The notes beneath the pieces are model-generated. The model made no database searches and was not told where the DNA came from. It saw only the letters and a list, made by a program, of their open reading frames with translations. This document shows positions 33,003 to 41,453 of a stretch of 64,000 nt of DNA, one piece after another; position 1 is the stretch's first letter; every line of letters starts with the position of its first letter. This stretch comes from Lachnospiraceae bacterium (lineage in GTDB: Bacteria; Bacillota; Clostridia; Lachnospirales; Lachnospiraceae). The position numbers and the translations under genes were made by a program. The stretch is from positions 62,001 through 126,000 of the forward strand of contig CAJTEM010000003.1 of the NCBI GenBank assembly GCA_910575255.1. The letters run 5' to 3'.

Positions 33003-33848
33003 TCACCCTTTGACAGCCCCCGCCGCCATACCTCCGTACACCCGCTTCTGGAACACCAGAAACAGGATCAGAATCGGCGCAATCGTTATCAGCACCCCCG
33101 CACAGATATAATTATACTGATTCCCATAAGGTCCTGTAAATGTATAAAGCGCGGTAGAAATGGTCTTAAGCTTCGGAGCCTGCAGATACAGATTAGAAGC
33201 ATAATACTCATTATAAACACTCACTCCCTTAAGCAGCAGCGAAGTCATGATCGCCGGCTTTAAAAGCGGAAACAGAATCTTGAAAAACACGCCAAAATAC
33301 GTACATCCGTCCATAATCGCTGACTCATCCAGAGACACCGGCAGGTTCTCAAAAAACTGCAGGAATATGTAGATCGAGATGATATCCGTGCCCATCAGCA
33401 CGATCATATATCCATACAGATGATTCACCAGACCCAGAGAATACATAATCTGATAAATGGTAACCTGCATGGCAATGCCCGGAAGAAGCGCCGCAAACAT
33501 GAACAGATTCTGAATCAGTCCCCGCCCCGGGAACTTAAACCGGTTCAATACATATGCCAGCATGGAACCCATAAAGATCGAAGCTGTCAGAACCACCACC
33601 AGCACCAGTCCCGTATTCAGAAATCCCCGCAGCATATTGGCCTTCTGAAAGGCAGTCACAAAATTATCAAAATTCAGGAACGACTGAGGCAAATCCAGAA
33701 CCGAGGTAGCGGCATACTCCTCATTGGTCTTAAATGCAGTCAATATGCACACACAGACCGGAATCAACGCACACAGCGCCGCAAACACCAGTGAGATATA
33801 CTTTAATATTTCAAATACCAGCGAAAGCCCTTTCTTTTTCCTCATCAC
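33003..33848 (-). CDS. ABC sugar permease, MalG/MsmG type
   Basis: The 281-residue protein has six predicted membrane helices (from YISLVFAALCALIPVCVCIL to IAPILILFLVFQKRVYGG). It has the EAA loop of carbohydrate-uptake permeases near residue 170-195 (NLPVSLDESAIMDGCTYFGV, then FFKILFPLLKPA), which contacts the ATPase. The stop-start overlap with the upstream permease is four bases. It is the last gene of the importer, which probably takes up mannooligosaccharides. No ATPase gene is in this operon, so a shared MsmK-type ATPase encoded elsewhere must energise it, as is usual in this family. Substrate is inferred from context. Confidence 0.9.
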   Translation of the reverse strand: MMRKKKGLSLVFEILKYISLVFAALCALIPVCVCILTAFKTNEEYAATSVLDLPQSFLNFDNFVTAFQKANMLRGFLNTGLVLVVVLTASIFMGSMLAYVLNRFKFPGRGLIQNLFMFAALLPGIAMQVTIYQIMYSLGLVNHLYGYMIVLMGTDIISIYIFLQFFENLPVSLDESAIMDGCTYFGVFFKILFPLLKPAIMTSLLLKGVSVYNEYYASNLYLQAPKLKTISTALYTFTGPYGNQYNYICAGVLITIAPILILFLVFQKRVYGGMAAGAVKG

Positions 33849-34852
33849 ACGGCTGCTCCTTTCTGCGCCCTTTTCTTCTGCTCTGCCTTTTTCCTCTTTC
33901 TCACCGCTGCCTTCGACTCATCGTCCGTCCCGTTGTCAAACACATAGGCAAAGAACAGCTTCTGAGCAACCGTACAGAGTATAATGATCGCCAGCAGCAC
34001 AATTGCCATGGCACAGGCCAGGCCAACCTTCTGATTCTCATGAGCCAGACGGTTCATGATTACGAAATACGTACCGGTTCCCATGGTGCCGTTGGTGATA
34101 ACATACGGCGGTTCGAATGCGCTTAAGGAACCGCTGATCGAAAGAATCAGATTCAAAACAATGATTGACTTAATGCTCGGCAGGATAATGTAACGGAACC
34201 GATGCCAGTTGTTTGCCCCGTCCAAGGCCGCCGCCTCATAAAGATCCGTATCCACTGACATCATGGCGCCCAGGAACATGATCATGTTCTGCCCCGTATA
34301 CCGCCATACAGACGTTGCCGCCAGAGCCACATTATTAATTCTCTGATCCTGCAGCCAGTAAGGAATATCCTCCAGCTTCATCCCGAATATCTGCAGCAGA
34401 GAGTCAAACACAAACCCACGGGCATAGAAAAACTTGAAAATAAATCCCACCGCAATCCCGCAGATCAGATAAGGGAAGAATAACGCTGCCTTAAATACGG
34501 ATTCTCCCTTTACCTTAAATACCATCAGGGTGGCAAAGAACAATGCCAGCGCCAGCTGCACCACCGCACCTCCCATATAATACACGCTTACCAGCAAAGC
34601 ACGGAAGATCTCCGTCCTGTGAAACACATCGATATAGTTGGCCAGCCCCACGAACTTCTTCGGCCCGATGTATTTCATATTGTAAAAGCTGAACTGCACC
34701 ATTCTCATAAACGGCAGATAGGTAAACACGATCAGCAGCAAAAGCGGCGCAAACAAAAAGGTCACGATCACGAAAAACTGCTGCGCCTCCCTGCTTTTCA
34801 TCTTCTCTGCAAATGTCTTCTTTGTTGCTACAGCACCTCCACCTTTACCCAT
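33845..34852 (-). CDS. ABC sugar permease, MalF/MsmF type
   Basis: The start is ATG at 34852 after AGGAGG; the frame to 34873 is not used. The product of 335 residues has a cytoplasmic basic N-terminus, then about six membrane helices (FFVIVTFLFAPLLLLIVFTY onward). It carries the EAA loop (VDTDLYEAAALDGANNWHRF, then RYIILPSIK) that docks the ATPase. It forms the heterodimeric channel with the following gene, with which it overlaps by four bases. A gap of about 85 bases separates it from the binding-protein gene. It belongs to the probable mannooligosaccharide importer. Confidence 0.9.
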   Translation of the reverse strand: MGKGGGAVATKKTFAEKMKSREAQQFFVIVTFLFAPLLLLIVFTYLPFMRMVQFSFYNMKYIGPKKFVGLANYIDVFHRTEIFRALLVSVYYMGGAVVQLALALFFATLMVFKVKGESVFKAALFFPYLICGIAVGFIFKFFYARGFVFDSLLQIFGMKLEDIPYWLQDQRINNVALAATSVWRYTGQNMIMFLGAMMSVDTDLYEAAALDGANNWHRFRYIILPSIKSIIVLNLILSISGSLSAFEPPYVITNGTMGTGTYFVIMNRLAHENQKVGLACAMAIVLLAIIILCTVAQKLFFAYVFDNGTDDESKAAVRKRKKAEQKKRAQKGAAV

Positions 34853-34937
34853 GTTATATCCTCCTTGTATCATAATGTATTTCCCCTCACAGCTCCCAAA
34901 AGCTCTTTATGGAGGAATCTGCAGAAGCGTTCTTTTC

Positions 34938-36308
34938 TCAATATTTCAAAATATCCACACCCAGGCTTTCCTGCGCCGCTGACCATTTGGCATTCCATTC
35001 TCCCATCAGGGTATCCAGATCCTTGGTTCCATAAAGCGCGCACTCCAGTATCTCACAATCCGGATAATCGTTGTTATTGATGCCAACTTCACTCTCATTA
35101 TTCACATCGTCAAACAAGGTTTCCTCCCCCTCAATTGCCGGATTGTTGCTGATAATCTCCACACCGTCAAACTCAGACAGAGAATCCGGAAGCGGCTCGG
35201 ACTTTAAGGCCGGGATGGTTCCCTCATCCTCAAAGATCGTTGACTCCTCCAACAACCATTTCAGATAAACCATGGCTGCGATCTGATTGTCCTCTGTGGC
35301 CTTGTTATTAATGGCATAAGAATAATTTCCGTCACCGGAAGCATACCGCTTGCCGTCTACCGTAATCGGGAATGGCATATACCCCACATCCTCCGGTGTG
35401 GCTCCGGACTCCCGGCACTGCTCCACAGCCCAGGATCCCAGCACCATGGTAGCAATCTCGCCCTTGTTAATCATACCCTTGGAAGCCTCCCAGTCACTGC
35501 TGGCCGGATCATCCTCCACCAGCTTCCTGCTGACTGCCTCGTAAAGCACATAATAAACAGCATAAGGACCTGACATATCATCCCTTTTCGCAAACGGATC
35601 CTTGGTATGAGCCAGATTGTTCAGCATGAAATCCGGATCTCCGGTAGCCGTAACTCCGATGTACTGATCCCATGCTCCCATAGGCCAGCCTGCCGCAAAA
35701 TTCGTATACAGCGGAATCGCGTCTGTATTATCCCTGATCTTCTGCAGACAATCCAAAAACTCATCCGGTGTTGCCGGCAGCTCTGTAATACCTGCCTCCT
35801 TCCAGATCCGTTTGTTGTAAATCACCCCTCCTGCTGTCCCTCCATTAGGAATTCCGTACTGAATTCCGCCATAATTCTTGTCGGACAGGAAATTATAGAT
35901 CTCGTTCAGCGACCCATAATCTCCCAAAGGAGAAAAATACTCTGACATTTCACTTTTCGCCACAGATGTGGGTATGTAGCAGATATCTCCCCAGTCCCCG
36001 GTAGGCAGCCGCAGATTCAAAGACTCCTCATAATCTGTGACCGCCTCATACTCCACCGTGATATTGGGATAAAGCTGCATGAACTGTTCTGCATATCCTT
36101 TGTAAACCGTATCCACGATATCAGTCCGGTTCGTCAGAATCTTGATGCTTGCCGTGATATCCTGATAGTCCGTTCCCAGTTCAATCATATCAATACCGGG
36201 AAGATTTGCAGCCACAACACCGCCGCTGTCATCCGAACCCCCACATGCTGCCAACGAAAATGTCATCGCCAGCGCGGTTCCTAAAGCAACCATTTCCTTA
36301 GCTTTCAT
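34938..36308 (-). CDS. Sugar ABC transporter substrate-binding lipoprotein
   Basis: The 456-residue protein starts with a lipoprotein signal (MVALGTALAMTFSLAACGGS; lipobox LAAC), placing it on the outer face of the membrane. The mature part has the cluster B, family 1 binding-protein pattern: ASIKILTNRTDIVDTVYKGY, FMQLYPNITVEYEAVTDYEE, GDWGDICYIPTS, GIPNGGTAGGVIYNKRIWKE and IATMVLGSWAVEQC. It captures oligosaccharides for the two permeases encoded next. By position between the LacI gene and the GH26 mannanase, the ligand is probably mannooligosaccharides. A strongly AT-rich promoter region of 400 bases precedes it. Confidence 0.9.
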   Translation of the reverse strand: MKAKEMVALGTALAMTFSLAACGGSDDSGGVVAANLPGIDMIELGTDYQDITASIKILTNRTDIVDTVYKGYAEQFMQLYPNITVEYEAVTDYEESLNLRLPTGDWGDICYIPTSVAKSEMSEYFSPLGDYGSLNEIYNFLSDKNYGGIQYGIPNGGTAGGVIYNKRIWKEAGITELPATPDEFLDCLQKIRDNTDAIPLYTNFAAGWPMGAWDQYIGVTATGDPDFMLNNLAHTKDPFAKRDDMSGPYAVYYVLYEAVSRKLVEDDPASSDWEASKGMINKGEIATMVLGSWAVEQCRESGATPEDVGYMPFPITVDGKRYASGDGNYSYAINNKATEDNQIAAMVYLKWLLEESTIFEDEGTIPALKSEPLPDSLSEFDGVEIISNNPAIEGEETLFDDVNNESEVGINNNDYPDCEILECALYGTKDLDTLMGEWNAKWSAAQESLGVDILKY

Positions 36309-36319
36309 AAGTTTATCCG

Positions 36320-36560
36320 CCCCTTCTTATTTTAATTTTAAATTAATTATAATATTGATTTAATTTAATTTCAATAGAAAAGTAAGGGGTTTTGCATTTT
36401 TGTTGAATTCATACTATTTAATATCTGTTTTTTATGCATAACATCCAATTTAATTGCCGTATTTCAATTTATTAGTTTAATATTTTTCGATTATCTCTCT
36501 ATTTTTAATTAATTTTAGTTTAATTAACATTATATAAACCCTGCTGTCTCCTCTTTTTCC
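36320..36560 (-). promoter_or_regulatory. AT-rich promoter/operator region of the importer operon
   Basis: Contains TTTTAAATTAATTATAAT and TTGATTTAATTTAATTTCAA near 36335-36375, TTAGTTTAATATT near 36471 and TTTTAGTTTAATTAAC near 36520. It is the densest group of the motif found at all mannan operons. Operator function is inferred from recurrence. Confidence 0.4.
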
Positions 36561-36613
36561 TTCTCTGCTCTCCTTTTTTCCTTTTTCTTTTCTGCCTCCC
36601 GAGTCAAAAACGC

Positions 36614-36648
36614 ACAAAAAAAGAAGTCTTTTTTCATCAAAGACTTCC
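36614..36648 (-). terminator. Terminator after the mannan LacI gene
   Basis: On the minus strand GAAGTCTTT and AAAGACTTC pair and are followed by seven T. It separates the regulator gene from the importer operon. Confidence 0.8.
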
Positions 36649-36715
36649 CATTTTGTCTGACTGTCTCAGACAGCCCGAAGCGACATACGCTTAAATTCCT
36701 TCCCGGAACATGCCC

Positions 36716-37726
36716 CTACTCCATCCGGCGCACGCTCTCCTTCACCACTACGGTTCCGGAAACCAGCCTCATATCTGCCGGCACACTTCCATGCTCTGCC
36801 AGTGAGACCACAATCTTAATCGCACACCGTACCATCTCCTTGATATCCACTTCATAGCTGGTAATGCTGATATCACACAGCCCTTCATAAAGATAATTAT
36901 CAAAACCCACGATCGAGATATCCTCCGGAATCCGGTATCCCCGGCTTTCCAGAAGGTTCACCAGCTCACTGGCCGTCAGGTCACAGTTACAGGCAAATGC
37001 CGTGGGCATTCTCTCCGGCAGCCGGATATTCCCGATCTGTCCCTCCATGGTACGGTCCTGGATCACCCAGTCCGGATTCACCTCCAGTCCATTTTCTAAA
37101 AGCGCTTTCCGATACCCGAAATACCGGTCTGTGATGCTGTTGCTGGCCAGCAGCGTCCCCACATAAGCGATTTCTTTATGCCCCTGCTCAATCAGATAAT
37201 TCACCATCTTGTACATGCCATAATAATTATCCGCCATCACCGAAGGGCAGGAAAGCCCCTGCATCATAAAATCCACCATCACAATGGGAAACTCTGTCTG
37301 CCTGTCCAGAAACTCCATGTACTCCCTGCTGATCTCCCCAATCACAATCAGCCCCTGGATCTGCTGTTCCACCGCAAACAACGGCAGCTCCTGAGCAGTC
37401 TCCCTCTCATGGCGCAGCACCTCAAACAAGATCACACAGCTGTGAAGGCCCGCGATCAGCGACAGCTCCTGATAGACCTTCCAGTAATACGAGGGATACG
37501 CCCCCAGATACTTCTCCCCGATAATCACCCCTACGTTCAGAATCTTCTTGCCCCCGGACAGGGAAGCATTCCCCCTGGCCTGATACCCCATCTCTGCAGC
37601 CACCTGTTTAATCCTGGTCCGCAGCTCCTCGCTGACCCCCTTCTGCCCTGCCAGTGCATTCGAGACCGTTACTGTACTGACCTGCAGCTTTTCTGCTATA
37701 TCCGACAACCGCACTGTCTTTTTCAT
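36716..37726 (-). CDS. LacI-family regulator of the mannan locus
   Basis: The start is ATG at 37726 (MKKTVRLSDIAEKLQVSTVT), with GGGTGGG upstream. The product of 336 residues has the LacI helix-turn-helix at residues 4-25 and a hinge segment (GYQARGNASLSGGKK) that departs from the usual PN..A..L helix. A periplasmic-binding-protein-like sugar domain follows (ILNVGVIIGEKYLGAYPSYY, VMVDFMMQGLSCPSVMADNY, DISIVGFDNYLYEGLCDIS). It sits at the head of the importer genes, followed by a terminator. The recurrent AT-only motifs at the locus promoters, including TTTAATTTAACTAAA at about 37765 before this gene, are candidate operators. The absence of the common central CG would agree with the unusual hinge. 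Effector is probably a mannose oligosaccharide, by inference. Confidence 0.88.
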   Translation of the reverse strand: MKKTVRLSDIAEKLQVSTVTVSNALAGQKGVSEELRTRIKQVAAEMGYQARGNASLSGGKKILNVGVIIGEKYLGAYPSYYWKVYQELSLIAGLHSCVILFEVLRHERETAQELPLFAVEQQIQGLIVIGEISREYMEFLDRQTEFPIVMVDFMMQGLSCPSVMADNYYGMYKMVNYLIEQGHKEIAYVGTLLASNSITDRYFGYRKALLENGLEVNPDWVIQDRTMEGQIGNIRLPERMPTAFACNCDLTASELVNLLESRGYRIPEDISIVGFDNYLYEGLCDISITSYEVDIKEMVRCAIKIVVSLAEHGSVPADMRLVSGTVVVKESVRRME

Positions 37727-37905
37727 CTTAATTGCCCACCCATTTTTAATGTTTTTTAACTTTATTATATTTAATTTAACTAAAGATGTCAATGATGGGT
37801 TTGCATTACTTCACGGTAAACACAAGCTTTTGACTATCGGCCATTGGTACCCTCAGTGGACAAGGGGACACACGGCATTTGGCGCTTCACTCCATTCATC
37901 CCAAA

Positions 37906-38829
37906 TTATGATCTCAGCATCCCCAGAATCAGCTTCTGGGCGCTGATCCCGTCACGCTTTGCCACTACCTCATCGATTTTCTCAACCCCCAGCTCGTCCA
38001 CAATCGACAGGTATTTCTCGAATGCGTCAATATTCGCCTGGGTCTCCTGATCCGCCGCCTCGCGGATCGGGAACGTGTCAAAGAACACCACCCCCTGATA
38101 ATTATATTTTCTCAGGTAATACACAAACTCCAGAGACTGGGCATGGTGGACAGAACCGAAGATCAGGCCGCTGTCCTGCTGACTGTAGCCGTCATTCATG
38201 TGAAGGCCAAACAACTTCCCCTGGCTGGCCGCCAATGCCAGTCCATAGCTGGGATTGTCACGTTTCATCAGCATATGGCAAAAATCAAAGGTCACCCCCA
38301 CATTCGGACGGTCAATGGCATTGACCATCAAAAGCGTCATTCCGGCTGAATCCATCAAAGCAAAGTTACGTTCCTCAAAGGGCTTATACTCAATGCTGAT
38401 TTTCATATCCGGAGCATAGTCCGCCACCTCCCTCATAGCCTCTGTAATCTGATCCCACGCCGTTTTATAATCCATCTGGAATGCATAATCAAAACCATCG
38501 TTTTCCAGCCACAGGGTAATGACGCTGCCTCCCAGCGAACGGCAGATGTCGGAAGCCTCCTTTGTCATATCAATGGCCTGCTGCCTCAGCTTCGGATCCG
38601 GATTGGTAAAATCGCCGTTTTTCCACAGGTTTCTCCAACGGACGGCAAAGCCATTTACCTTCAGCGGTCCCATCGCTTTCCGAATTTCTTCCACATCATA
38701 TCCCTCTATATGCTCCGGATAATTAAATTCCAGATGAGTAATGCCATTCATTTTGCGATAAGCAGCAATCGCGTCAAATACATTTTCCCCTTTAAAAATG
38801 AAGGAATTCATTCTTCCTGCATAATTCAT
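37906..38829 (-). CDS. Sugar phosphate isomerase/epimerase, TIM barrel
   Basis: ATG at 38829 (MNYAGRMNSFIFKGENVFDA) follows AAGGAAAGAG; the frame to 39006 overlaps the kinase gene and is not used. The 307-residue protein belongs to the xylose-isomerase-like/AP endonuclease 2 barrel group: SVITLWLENDGFDY, KISIEYKPFEERNFALMDSA (metal Glu), NVGVTFDFCHMLMKR (Asp/His ligands), KLFGLHMNDGY and VVFFDTFPIRE. Such enzymes isomerise or epimerise free or phosphorylated sugars with a divalent metal. It is the last gene of the second sugar operon. Substrate is unknown. The 37727-37905 gap shows no other gene. Confidence 0.85.
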   Translation of the reverse strand: MNYAGRMNSFIFKGENVFDAIAAYRKMNGITHLEFNYPEHIEGYDVEEIRKAMGPLKVNGFAVRWRNLWKNGDFTNPDPKLRQQAIDMTKEASDICRSLGGSVITLWLENDGFDYAFQMDYKTAWDQITEAMREVADYAPDMKISIEYKPFEERNFALMDSAGMTLLMVNAIDRPNVGVTFDFCHMLMKRDNPSYGLALAASQGKLFGLHMNDGYSQQDSGLIFGSVHHAQSLEFVYYLRKYNYQGVVFFDTFPIREAADQETQANIDAFEKYLSIVDELGVEKIDEVVAKRDGISAQKLILGMLRS

Positions 38830-38854
38830 CTCTTTCCTTTCCCCTTTCTTACTA

Positions 38855-39766
38855 TTACGAAACCTCAGTACCAACTTCTCCCAAAACCGGCATGGCCGGC
38901 TGGCCTCCAATCCTGCATACCGTCCTCGCGCTGCAGCAGGTCGCAAACCGCGCCGCTTCAAAAATATCCATATTATGGACAATCCCATAACACAGTCCGC
39001 CGACAAATGAATCCCCGGCCCCTGTAGACTCTATTGCCTGCACCTTTTTAGAAGGAATAAACTCACATTTCCCGGCCTCGCACACCACAGATCCGGCCTT
39101 TCCCAGGGTATAAATACAAACATTACCCAGGTTTTCTGCCATCTTCCGGATTTCCTCTTTGGCCGTCTCTTCCGATAAGATCTCATGTCCGCAATAGAAA
39201 CCAGCTTCCACCTCATTGACAATAAACAGATTCACCTGCTTTAAAACCCTCTCCTCCAAAGGCGCAGCCGGCGCACCGTTCAAGATCACGTAACAGCCAT
39301 GCGCCTTGCAGAAAGAAATGCCATACTCCACGACAGGGATCGGGATCTCCAGCTGAAATACCGCAATATCTCCTGGCTTTAGAAAGCCCTCCAGGGCGTC
39401 CACATCCTCCTTCCGCACCCGGTCATTGGCCCCCCTTACCACAGAAGCCCTTACTCCGCCGTCATAGAGAGAGTGGGCCACGGACATACCGCTGTTCCCC
39501 TCCACCTCCCTCAGATAATCCGTGCGGACTCCGTATTGCTCGATATTAGCTTTTAAGAACTGTCCCTGGCTGTCTGAACCGATACATCCAACCATATAAG
39601 TCGGCACCCCAAGCTTGGCCGCCTGCACTGCCTGATTGGCACCTTTGCCGCCGCTGCAGTACTCTACCCGATCTGCAAAGCAGGTTTCGCCCTCCTGCGG
39701 AATCCGCTCTTGCTTGAGACAGACATCATAATTCAGGCTGCCGATTACCACTACCTTTCTCTCCAT
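38855..39766 (-). CDS. PfkB-family carbohydrate kinase, ribokinase-like
   Basis: ATG at 39766 (MERKVVVIGSLNYDVCLKQE) lies inside the end of the DUF4867 gene, a 16-base overlap that couples translation. The product of 303 residues has the ribokinase signatures: the first motif YCSGGKGANQAVQAAKLGVP, then MVGCIGSDSQGQFLKANIE, and the catalytic second motif ESTGAGDSFVGGLCYGI with the base Asp. It would phosphorylate a sugar imported by the adjacent RbsABC-type transporter. Specificity cannot be read from the motifs. The following TIM-barrel isomerase and the nearby SIS protein would act on the product or its isomer. Confidence 0.88.
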   Translation of the reverse strand: MERKVVVIGSLNYDVCLKQERIPQEGETCFADRVEYCSGGKGANQAVQAAKLGVPTYMVGCIGSDSQGQFLKANIEQYGVRTDYLREVEGNSGMSVAHSLYDGGVRASVVRGANDRVRKEDVDALEGFLKPGDIAVFQLEIPIPVVEYGISFCKAHGCYVILNGAPAAPLEERVLKQVNLFIVNEVEAGFYCGHEILSEETAKEEIRKMAENLGNVCIYTLGKAGSVVCEAGKCEFIPSKKVQAIESTGAGDSFVGGLCYGIVHNMDIFEAARFATCCSARTVCRIGGQPAMPVLGEVGTEVS

Positions 39767-40413
39767 CTTTCCCTCACCTTCCAGTCTGCCTGACATATCA
39801 TAAGATTTTCCCCCTTCAGCTTAACGGGAAATGTCCTGTCAAAACCACCGTCTTTATGTACCAGCATCCATTTATTCCTGGCCGCAAGAAGCTGTTCTTC
39901 TTCCGTCCCGGGTATAAATCCCTCCTTCAGCGGGCAATTGGTCCCCTTCGGCAGAAAGGTGGCATGGCTGTATCCGCTTTCCTGTACATGACAGGCGCAA
40001 TAATGAAGAGTCGTGGCATAAAATTCCACTGCCAGCCCTGCAGGAATATAAAAAGCCTCCACCTTTGCCGTATCATAGTAAAAATGCTTCTCCAGATCCT
40101 GCAAACATCCGACCAGCACAATATAATCCGTCACTGAAACGTTTACCTCAGAGCCTCTGTGATACTCCAGAGCATTCAGCTTCTGATTATGCCCCATACA
40201 GTATCCCAGCTCCACCGGCATTCCACCGTAAAACCCGTCCGCAAACCTTTTAAAGACCGGCAGCTTTTCCAGCAAAGGATCACTGGCAACATATTCCACC
40301 TTCTCCGGAATCGGTTTTTCCTTCATAACCGCCAGAAGCTCAGAACAATCATATCCCTCTACAATCGCCCCATATCTGTCAAAAGCAGGGGCCGTAATAT
40401 CATAAATCCTCAT
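39751..40413 (-). CDS. DUF4867-family protein
   Basis: The start is ATG at 40413 (MRIYDITAPAFDRYGAIVEG). The 220-residue cytoplasmic protein matches what I recall of DUF4867, a family found in sugar operons of Firmicutes. ELGYCMGHNQKLNALEYHRG followed by SEVNVSVTDYIVLVG, then KVEAFYIPAGLAVEFYATTL and HATFLPKG, has the His/Glu and beta pattern of cupin-like folds. An isomerase role on free sugar, before the kinase encoded next, is an inference. It lies between the importer permease (29 bases) and the PfkB kinase (overlap). Family assignment is moderately sure; chemistry is not established. Confidence 0.7.
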   Translation of the reverse strand: MRIYDITAPAFDRYGAIVEGYDCSELLAVMKEKPIPEKVEYVASDPLLEKLPVFKRFADGFYGGMPVELGYCMGHNQKLNALEYHRGSEVNVSVTDYIVLVGCLQDLEKHFYYDTAKVEAFYIPAGLAVEFYATTLHYCACHVQESGYSHATFLPKGTNCPLKEGFIPGTEEEQLLAARNKWMLVHKDGGFDRTFPVKLKGENLMICQADWKVRERWRER

Positions 40414-40442
40414 CTCATCCCGCCATTCTTGCCGTTCACACC

Positions 40443-41453
40443 TCAATGGCGTTTCGAACGGTTATTCACTACATAGTTAAAAATCATAACCACCAGCAGC
40501 AATCCTCCCCAGATAATCTGGCGGCAGGCTGTCGGAATATTGTTGAACATATTCAGCACACTGGATACCATCTGAATGATCAGAACAGCCAGCACAACGC
40601 CCTGAATATTGCCTTTGCCGCCATTCGGGCTGACACCTCCCATAACCGCAATCAGTATCGCCTGCATGGTATAGCTGGAGCCGTTATCCGCCTTGCAGGA
40701 GCTGTAACGCCCCCACATGATAATTCCGGATAAAGAAGCCAGAATACCCGCGATTACATGGGTCGTAACCACCAGCTTCCTGTTATTGAGGCCCGCATAG
40801 GTGGTAGCCTTGTTGTTTGTGCCATACATCTTCATCTGTCTCCCCAGAACCATCCTGGATACCACAAGTCCTGCAAGAAGCGAAGCCGCAATGAACAAAA
40901 TCACCGTAACCGGTACTGCGCCTATGGATTTATTAATCATGGAAGCAAGAGGCTTGGGAAAACCACTCATGCTGGATCCTCCGGTAATCACCACCCCAAG
41001 CCCCCAGAACAAAGACTGGGTCCCCAGGGTAGCCAGCATAGCCGGAATGCCAAATCCGGAAATCAGATAACCATTCAGCCCTCCTGCCGCCGCCCCCACA
41101 AGCACCGCCACACCGAAGCTGGCAAAAATCATTACATGAACTGTGCCGTCCGCCGTATCCGCGCCCGCCATGGACAACAGGAATTTGCCTGCAATAATGG
41201 CGCTTAAATTCGCTATGTAAACTGCGCTTAAGTCAATCCCTCCGATCAAAAGGGCCAGAGAAATTGCCACTGCCAGAAGGCCATACTCCGGAAACTGCTT
41301 CATCATGGACTGAAAATTCCCAAGATTCAAAAACTGAGTTCCCTTCAGTGCTGTACAGATTATAAACACTGCAATAAATACTATAAAGAGCCTGATGAAA
41401 TTGGCGTCCCTTGTAAACATTCTCATATCAATCGATGACTTTCCCTTATTCAT
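40443..41453 (-). CDS. ABC monosaccharide permease, RbsC type (second)
   Basis: The 336-residue membrane protein has about eight to ten hydrophobic segments (FIRLFIVFIAVFIICTALKG onward). The RbsC-family signatures are ISLALLIGGIDLSAVYIANL, AAAGGLNGYLISGFGIPAML with ATLGTQSLFWGLG, and AVMGGVSPNGGKGNIQGVVL. It overlaps the preceding permease by four bases, so the channel is a heterodimer, as in Lsr-type importers. It belongs to the second sugar locus. Confidence 0.9.
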   Translation of the reverse strand: MNKGKSSIDMRMFTRDANFIRLFIVFIAVFIICTALKGTQFLNLGNFQSMMKQFPEYGLLAVAISLALLIGGIDLSAVYIANLSAIIAGKFLLSMAGADTADGTVHVMIFASFGVAVLVGAAAGGLNGYLISGFGIPAMLATLGTQSLFWGLGVVITGGSSMSGFPKPLASMINKSIGAVPVTVILFIAASLLAGLVVSRMVLGRQMKMYGTNNKATTYAGLNNRKLVVTTHVIAGILASLSGIIMWGRYSSCKADNGSSYTMQAILIAVMGGVSPNGGKGNIQGVVLAVLIIQMVSSVLNMFNNIPTACRQIIWGGLLLVVMIFNYVVNNRSKRH

